From NCBI GenBank assembly GCA_947579665.1, contig OX388345.1, forward strand, positions 30,037,849 through 30,101,848: a stretch of 64,000 nt of DNA. Reading direction: 5' to 3'. Origin of the DNA: Sympetrum striolatum (lineage: Eukaryota; Arthropoda; Insecta; Odonata; Libellulidae). The position numbers and the translations under genes are program-made. This document shows, piece after piece, positions 55,591 through 64,000 of this stretch. How positions within the stretch are numbered: the stretch's first letter is position 1; the number at the start of each line of letters is the position of its first letter. The notes beneath the pieces are model-generated. The model had not been told where the DNA came from. It did not search any database and saw only the letters and a list, made by a program, of their open reading frames with translations.

Positions 55591-58500
55591 CTGGAGAGAA
55601 AGAGAGAAGAAAGGAACGTATTAATGCTATGCCTTCTCATCGCTGACAAGAAGCAAATTTTGTGCTGGAAAGTCGTTAACATACCTTGCTTCTTTAATCG
55701 ACTCAGAGGATATCTCAATGAAACACTTCTGACTTACTCCAAAATGCAAAGCGAGTGAGAACTGTGCTTATGATAACTGACGGATTAAAGGGAGATATCA
55801 CAGAGATACCCATGGATTGAAATAAGAGGATGAATAACTTGCGGAAAAGGATACATTAGCTAGATAGAATACAGCAATGTTTCAATAATTCCGTCATACC
55901 TAAGTACGATAATAGCTGCAATAAGTTTTCTTGGCAGTGAAATTTGTTCATATTTAAAAATAGTAAATTTCTTCGTGCTGTAAGAGGAAAGATTCTTTAC
56001 TTCTCTGAAGGTCCGAAAGATAATGTTTAACAGGTACCATATGTACTTTATTTTAAAGTGTATACACTTTTCTGGAATTTACTCTTCAGATTTCTGATTT
56101 TTTCTTCTCGTTCCTTAATTTCAATTAATAATTACTAACATGTCGTATTTTGGCTCTATGAAATAAAAATAAAAATCTAATGAAAAATTTATATGGTAAA
56201 GGTGGAGGACTAGTGTTTCCTTCAAATTCAATCTTATGATAAATAACTGCGGAAAATTCTATGGACAAATAAAAGCAAAAATACGATCTCTTAAAGATAC
56301 ATTTAAAACAAAATTTGTTCATTTGTAGGTTCTTATGCCAGAATATAAAAAAAGGAAAAAATAAAACATAATAAAAAATATGAAATATCAAAATTTATAT
56401 GAAAAACCTAACTTTGAAATGACGTAATTTTTATTTTTAATATGCAAACTGCTGTCACTAATACAATGGGATTATTCTAAACTGTAGAGTGAGATTAAGC
56501 AATTGTATACGTTCTTCGTTAATGTGTTTTTCAAATTTTTGTTATCAATACATAAAAATTATTATTATAAAAACGTGGCCCTTCATAGTTGCATTTACTT
56601 TGGTTGTTAATATTTACTAATATATATATTCATATTCATATTAATATGATATTTCGTAAATAAAACTTCATAAGTAACTATTTTAATGACTCTACCGTGG
56701 AAGATGATTTCGAAACCTTATAATCTCGTCACATTAGAGGATAAACTTAGGGTGATTGCCAGTCCTAGTGATTCTAAGGCGGAAGGGAAAGAAATAATCG
56801 ATCGGGGTGATTCTGGATAAGTGGCAATAAAAAGGAGAGTGGGGACAAAGTGAAGCCATCAATGCGGATGTATCGATGAAAGGCAATCGTAGAAGAATAA
56901 GTGTTTAACGGATGTTAGTCTTAATTTGGTGAAATGGAGAATGATGATACCATTTATAGAGAGTTGGAAAGAAGTCACATCTTGCAAAATGAAGATTAAA
57001 TGCGAAAGGCGCAGCAAAAAAATATTGAGGTACTCTAAGAACAATCATTTATTTATTATGCATTTTGATAAGCTGAAGTTAAATATGCTGCTGAAACTAT
57101 GATTCGTTTAAAACACCCGTTTTTACATGACTAGAAAATTATGTTAAATTATAATAGGGGTATATTGAGGTTACATTCCTTCTATTGCGGATTATTCAAA
57201 GTGAATAGAAAACGATAATTTATCTTTTTTAAGTCTTAAACAATTGAACAGAATCAAGTTCAGAGAAACGTTCAAAAGTCTCAGCTAAAAATTACATTAC
57301 TAATATTTATTTAGTATTATCTTGTATGCCCCCATTAGAAAGAATTTAGTCGCTAAAATGTTAATTTTATTTAGATATTCTTTTCGGAGATGGTCATGAA
57401 TTTGAAGTTACAAATTATTGTTATTCCAAGGACACTAGTGAGTGAGATGATCAATAGAGTTTTTAAATAGGACTTAAAAATAATTAGTTGCTATTTTCGT
57501 TAACGCGGTATATTAAAAATGTAGGGTTTTCAATAAGTGTTGTATCGCGTGCATATTCCATGATTTCGGCAAAGAATTAAAGACTAAGTATCAAAGAACT
57601 TCATCTGGAGAAAATAATGCATCAGTCAAAACATCGCTTTTTAGCGTAGTATGAAATAGATGAATTCCTCACTGTGTAGAAGTAAAATGACTCTTTATTG
57701 AATAAGTTTAACATCTTATCTCGATTTTCGGGACTTGACATTTGACAAAAGCACAATTGCTTCCTTCTATGCTAAACTTTGATACATTCTCCTGCTCTTT
57801 AGTCAGTAGTCAAAGAGACACTTCTAATAATGCTGAATCTTCATCTGAATTCAGATATATCATCGCCTCTCACGATTGTAGAATAAAATTCGATATTCAA
57901 TTGTTTCTTTATATTCAATTTGAACGAAAATAAATTAATAAAATTGCTGTGATAGAGAGAGAGAGAGAGAGAGCGCCAAGGTAAACGCTTCCAAATGAGC
58001 TAAGCACAAGACAAATTGATTCTGTTTTCAATCTAATGAGAATGGTAACATCTTTTTCCATTCTATTACAAGAGTGCTTCCGAAGCATTTGTTGTCTGGA
58101 ACACACTTACGAGGTTATCCTAGTTTCGCGGCAGGCTAAACCTAGCCATTGTTAATTTTACACTAAATTAGTTAATTAAATAACAAGCAGAATTAAAAAA
58201 GATTTTACTATGAGATCTTATGAAAAGAAAAAATATCTAGTAGTTTAAAACGAGAACGCGATAAAAAATCTGAAGAAAATACTCTCCTCGTATAAACTAC
58301 CCTCGGATATTGGAAGTAAGTGTTGGAGTGATGTGTGAATTAAGAGTGTACTAAGAGTACCCCAGTATGCCACAACATACCCGTTGGGAATCACTATAAT
58401 ACGGAAATAAATAAACATGAACGAGTCCCTCATTTCATTATTTGGAGTATTGGTTTGGACCGGCGGAGGGAACGCTAACAAAAGAAAAGCGATTAACGGA

Positions 58501-61500
58501 CAGAGAAAGCAGAAAAGCAGTCGCATTTCCGTAAAATCCCGTCTCCCGTTTCTCTCCTGAGTACGTTTTCGCTTCTATCGTGATTAATCTGTACCCTGAA
58601 ATACAGGTGGCGCTGGAAACGACTGGTTGAAACGCAACGGAACGGCCCATTCATTTCAAATCATTAACATTCACTATTTCGAAGATCGTACGCGTTTTTA
58701 TGATCATTGTATGGTCGTTCCTCTCCTTCAGCTACTTTTAATCATCACAAAAATTAGCTTTCCCAAGTGGAAGGAGTTGTTTCATAGAAGGATGTATCTA
58801 TATTGCGTCTTTAATGGTTACAAAGCATAACATCCAATTAAATCTTTCATCAGTATAGATCTTTGATGAAATAATGGCACCATTTATTCTACGGTTTTCC
58901 GATGAAAATTAATTATGTTTTTCAGTACATAAATCGCTTCTTGTGATGTTGGGCTGCATTTCTTTGCAATATTCATTAGTTATATCGAATTAAAGATGAA
59001 ATATACTCAATGCTCAAGAGTTAATAGGTGTAATTGAATTAGTTAGTTAGTTCGACCCATTATTGGCGAGGTTAGGTCCAGGTGGGCCTCTCTTCCACCT
59101 AACTTCGTATATCGTCAGAATATGTACAGAGGTAAATTAAATTAAAACAAAAAGACAGAGCAGAGAGTGGGAAAAATCTTTGCAACTGAAGTTTACTGAG
59201 TGTACTTACTAAGCAACTGAGTTTGCTTACTGATGAGGTTTATAAAGTTTACCTAATAAGAGGTAAATCTTTTTTTAATGAATCTAATATGCCGGTAAAA
59301 GATGCCATCCACATACTGAGCGATGTGAGGAAGCAAGCTTTACAAAAGGGTAATGATACTTTTTAGAAAAGAATGAAGAAAAAATCTGTTCCCACTCCTC
59401 TTAGTCCAAATAAGGTCTTGTTTAAAAATAAATTATCGTTTTAAAAGTATTACTTCCTTTAAATTCTTCGAAGACAGGGTAATAATTTGCGCTAAGCGTT
59501 AAGCGGAATAGTGGCTTAGGAGGAAGCATAGAAAATCCTAAGGCATTTGGAAAACATAGACGAGATATACTGCAGCATATAAATTTCCTTAGTTGGAATC
59601 AGTTCTCGCAATATTGAGCTAACTCTCCCATAAAGTAACTATCCTCTTTCAAAGATACTGAATTTTAATTTCCTTAGTAGGATGGGGGAGCGAAAGAATT
59701 GTTGAATAAGGCTCACATAGAGAAAAATTTTTAAAGCCTTACATCCTTCTTTAGCGGTAAATCTGCCATTGAGCGTGGTTCATTTTAAGTATCTTTGCAC
59801 ATTCTTTCTCGAAGAAATACACTGAATAGTATCTAGAAAAAAATGACGCATTAGAATTAAAATATAGATCACCTATTAGACATTTGCAATCTAAATTTTA
59901 CAGTTGAAAATTCCTCTGTTTTACTTATAACCGAAGTTTGAGTGAAGCATTATTCTCAGTAAGGTCAGTTATTTGATTTTTGTTTATTTATTTCGATACC
60001 TTTCAACTAAATTATTTTTAATCACATTCATATCGTATTTCACATTCGTCGCGATGTGAATGTAACAAAAATTTCGTTTTTTAATAAGGTTGTAGATCTA
60101 ATCAATGTTTCACAATGAAATAAAAATATAAGAAGCAGAGTTCTTACATAGACATAGACATAAGAAGGTAATGTACCGCTAAATGATTTCTAATTCACGA
60201 TATTACTAATATCACATACTAAATACCGTTGATGTATTTTTTCAGTAAAGCTAAAATATTGGTAATCTTATTTTAAATGAGAAGGGAGACCAGTAAACTG
60301 TGTCAAGTGTTAAATTTGGAAAAAAAATTGTATTTGGTGAAGGACCGCCTTATTAAAGATCCTAAATTTTCACCATAATTTAGAATAGTGCCAGAGAGAG
60401 AATTTAATTTCAAACCCTGAGTTAAATTGGCAGTATCGATTCAAATTATACATTATGCATTCAATACAAATATTTTAACGCTTAAAACACGCTATGTATA
60501 AATAAAAAAATGCTAAACCTCACACAAAACATCTCAAATCTTTAACCCACATAATAAGTATATGTAAAATGTGCTCTATCATAAACTTGTTAAGGGTGAA
60601 AATTGTAGGAGAGAAAGTATTCTTAAATTGTTGTTTCGAAGCGTGGGTTCAACATTCAAATTCATCAATATTACTTCAATTGAATAAAAATATTCATATA
60701 ATTTAATAAATTGAATTGTAATTAATAATTTTTAGTTCCAAGGTATGTGAGGTAACAACAAGTAAAACAATATCAAAACTAGATAAGATGGAACTAATTA
60801 AATAATTAAAGAGAGAGACAATAATTAAATTTAATAGATCTTAATCTCTGAATAAAAATATTTTCATAATTAGTTTGCAGTCCATATGGAAAATTAATAA
60901 AAATGCGATTATCTCGAAATTTCTGAGTTCTTTACGAGACTTGAATTCACCTAAATTAACTCTAGTTCAATCCTGTGAATATTTGTAAGCTTCACCCGAA
61001 TCTTGTAACCCACCACTGCAAAATACATGTTACGTAAAACCGTCAAGCTAACATCTCGTCAATTCATATAAACGAATTACCATTTTTACGGGTTCTCATC
61101 AACTCTTCAATCAATACAAGAGGAAACTACGCCAATTAAATTCGCTCATCCGGATCGTTTGCTTAAGGAAGGTGATTTAGGATTCATTATCGGGATGACC
61201 CACTTAGGCAAAGTCCTCACGGGAAGTGAGACGAGGGTGTTATCTCATCAAAAGGCAGTCCGTCATAACCGTACTAATTAAGGCTTCCTGAGAGCAGGAA
61301 AACTTTCCCAACAAATGTATCTAAACAAGAGGATCCCTCCTTCCTCGAGGGAGATGGAAATGAAATCCAAATAATGGAGGGAATCTAGTCCAGGGCTCTC
61401 TTTTCCCGTTAGGGGCCCATTTTCTCCGAGGTCAGTTGTGTTTTCAGACTGGAAGAAAGCTCCACGGAATGGTCACATCTGAGTGGATTTCAACTCATGT

Positions 61501-63170
61501 GAATAGCTCATAGTTTCCGAGAGATGATTAATATACTAATTCTATGCCGGGGGTGTACTTAATACGCCTCACTGAGAGCTATTTGACAAGTAAATTTGGG
61601 GAGTAAATCATCAGAGCTACACTTGATGGATAGATGAAAGAAAATGTATCGAAGAAAATTTGCGCTTGAGATCTTCATGCATCTGGACGACATTAAGTTA
61701 GGGAAGTCTTTGTTGTTATGCGACCTGTATTGACCAGATAATACGGAGGGCCTGCGAAATATGATGAAATATATTTAAAGATAATTAAGTAAATTATCTC
61801 GCTTCAAACACGCCCGGACGAGGATGTGTAAACAGTTTTCATGAATACCTAAATATTCCTTTGATGAGTGAGTTGGTGTTTAATTTTAAATCACACTCTG
61901 TGAGATTTTCAATTTGTTTGGGTCAGCGTGAATAATCGTATTAATGTTTCTTTCTAGATCTTTAGATGTTTATACATGGTTAAAAATTTTCATGTAAACC
62001 AAATAAAATTTTTAAGTTATCATTCCACATCATACGAATCTACTCACTCGAAAAAAACAATTTACATACATATTGGAACGTAAGGTTGAGAAAGAGAGAT
62101 AACCTAGAGTTTCTGCCAAAATAACGGAAATCAGGTCAGCTTAGCTTTGCATTATTTGCTACTTTGCCCTTTGCATATCGATTTTCAAGAATGAATGATA
62201 CTCAGAAGAATTTAAATCTCTTTCCCAAAATTTCACCAGTTTGACTTAAACGTTACCTTATGTTTTTCTTTATTATAAACAATAATCAAAATAATTACAA
62301 AAAATCAGCGGTTCATGAGCTTATTTATATGAGTCATTTGTAAGTAATTCTACTTGAATACTACACTCCGACTAAGTTGTGTGATTAGTATCCTTTTAGG
62401 GATTTCAGATTTGTAGGAATATATATTGCTCGTTTTTTGCACTTATTTAATGTAGTTCCGGCATTGAATTAATTTTATATTTCGATTGATTTGATCATTT
62501 GGATCGCACTTAAAAAACATGAATCGCTCGTCTTTAACGTTGTGAATTTTCTGGAGGTTTTTAGTAACATGTATTTTTGGGGTGTGTGCAAATATATCTG
62601 AAGCAAAGATTTACTGCGTAAGATGTACCTCCCATCGACGGCAGGAAATTAAAAAGCATCAGTCATCGTATATATTCCTATTCAGAATTGAAATGTTCTC
62701 TTATTATGGTACCGAGGTACCTGTAGTCAGCACGCGATTTGAAACTAGGACACGATGCTAAAAGCTCCGCACTCATTGATGTATGATAATGTTAATCTCG
62801 TCCTAAATGTAAGAAACGGTTATTACGTGCGTGCACGAGATTCACTTTGGAGGCTCTTTCAAAGATTTTCGGGTGGAACGTGTATCGTGCACGTGCATGA
62901 AACATTCACATTAATGCACGTCGAGGCTGCATAGAGGTAAAGGCAGTCAACGACGTATACACGTATGCAACGCACCGAGATAAGCTGGGAGAGGCCTTTG
63001 CAAACACTGGGGCTTCATGAGGCCAACAAGGCTTAGTTGAATCTCGGTAATGAATTAAAAAATCAGGGTATTTTTCTTCAAATTGACTTTCGGTCTACCT
63101 GGAGAAATTTGGCCTACAATTATCTCAGTGATAGATGGCATACGAGATTGATAAATCAGGAATATTTAAG
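55591..63170. other. Frequenin upstream intron or flank; no supported gene
   Basis: No exon encoding the frequenin N-terminus was found on the minus strand. It holds a (GA)n run at 57953-57973, a short hairpin at about 59072-59102 (GTTAGGT/ACCTAAC) and a CACGTG/GTGCAC-rich patch at about 62825-62925. Short frames (for example 56125-56391, 58245-58830) lack domains. Confidence 0.5.
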
Positions 63171-63174
63171 GTTA

Positions 63175-63232
63175 AATTAGATGGCCGATCTGTGCCGAAA
63201 CCGGTCGTGTTTCAAATTAATTGTGTGGAAAA
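63175..63232 (+). repeat. Decayed hammerhead-like repeat end
   Basis: GCCGAAACCGGTC (63194-63206) with a 3-bp stem II (GGC/GCC) is followed 22 nt later by TTGTGTGGAA, the signature shared with 19.7, 36.4 and 63.7 kb. The first core box is eroded (AATTAGA in place of CUGANGA). Confidence 0.5.
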
Positions 63233-63715
63233 AAGTATTTGTAAAAATCTTTATTCTTAACATCCTCTGTTATGGATTTTCACTCCGTAAAGCCTGCCAC
63301 AATCGATTTCACCTAAAACTTATTCCACAATTCAAATATTAATAGAATTTTGTTTACAGAACTAGAAGATCTGTTCCCAAAATGGATATCAAGGTGGCGA
63401 ACCAATTCTCATTCTAAATTCGTAAACAACATAAAGTGAAAATGCGGGAGCGGCAAACTATGAGCAAAAAGTATGAGCGGCAGGGCCGTAACAGTTTACT
63501 TTGCATCTTTTGTTCTTAAACACCGTATTTTATTTCCGGTAATCTGAATATGGTAATTTCTTCGTTCTTTTTTATTCTTTTTTATTTGAAAACTGAGATA
63601 AGAGCAATTTGTCAGATACAAAAAATTAACAAAAATTCATGTTTATTTAATTCTTTATACGCATTTATTTAACTAATCCGTAGTCCATTAAAACCAAAAA
63701 AATGCAATTCTATCT

Positions 63716-63780
63716 TGCGCCAGATGATGAGCGGTAAGCTCGAAACCGGTCGCATATTAAAGTTTTGTTTTGTGGAATTT
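63716..63780 (+). repeat. Hammerhead-like repeat end
   Basis: CAGATGA (63721-63727; CUGAUGA with one substitution), one extra T, stem II GAGC-GGTAA-GCTC, GAAA (63742-63745), palindromic ACCGGT and GTC ending at 63751. Stem I pairing is partial (GC with GC, then a mismatch). TTTTGTGGAA follows at about 63769. Confidence 0.55.
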
Positions 63781-64000
63781 TGAAATTTTATTTAATATGA
63801 TCCCGATTCCACCAAGTTAAGGCTTCTTCGATTGAATTTATTCAAACCGAAAACGTTTCATCTCACGAAACGAATCTTCCCGTTATGCGTTCACCGTACC
63901 AAACCGAAAACTTACTAAACAAATAACCAACAAATGGAGTGTAATATCTAGGTAATATTTATTTGGATAAATAAATAATATTCAAGGTATCTTTGTCTTA

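Noticed and set aside
55591..64000. Frequenin N-terminal exon
   Set aside because: Read on the minus strand for sequence encoding the family N-terminus; nothing convincing was found, so it probably lies outside the window.

Overview
The window looks like nuclear DNA of an arthropod, most likely an insect. The main reason is a split, clearly recognisable frequenin (neuronal calcium sensor 1) gene with insect-type protein sequence. Large introns, microsatellites, tRNA-derived SINEs, MITEs and remnants of several transposon classes agree with this. There are no bacterial operons, no CRISPR array and no rRNA.

Layout. 0-9 kb is a transposon graveyard: a Gag-like coiled-coil frame, a Tigger-like MITE, a degraded minus-strand frame, an LTR with its primer-binding site, and a decayed hAT transposase ending in a hAT terminal repeat. 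9-15.4 kb is mostly featureless, with one CpG-richer patch near 10.4 kb and one tRNA-derived SINE. 15.4-25.1 kb is a dense mosaic of interrelated repeats. Many carry a tRNA B-box-like motif (GGTTCGANNCC), often 150-180 bp apart and in both orientations. The mosaic also holds a foldback element enclosing a near-complete hammerhead ribozyme, a 32-bp perfect palindrome joined to a 26-bp tandem repeat, and a frameshifted member of an uncharacterised multicopy protein family. 25.4-27.4 kb has exon-like sequence and a six-finger C2H2 zinc-finger gene. 28.3-38 kb has several well-delimited DNA transposons whose target-site duplications can be read directly, plus two weak gene candidates on the plus strand: an exon at 32.1 kb and a small secreted protein at 35.6 kb.

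38-50.7 kb is AT-rich, strikingly poor in CpG and almost free of recognisable transposons. It includes the terminal exon and most of the last intron of frequenin. Frequenin runs on the minus strand, with four coding exons between 55590 and 43152. Its first coding exon(s) (N-myristoylation site and first EF-hand region) were not found and probably lie beyond position 64000. 55.6-64 kb is upstream or first-intron sequence of frequenin with no gene that I can support, and two more hammerhead-like repeat ends near 63.2 and 63.7 kb.

The only confidently functional genes are frequenin and the zinc-finger gene; nothing in the sequence links them functionally. The most unusual signals are the hammerhead/foldback family, the B-box-rich mosaic, and the abrupt CpG-depleted block around the frequenin 3' end. 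All similarity statements come from reading the sequence and from family knowledge; no database search was run.
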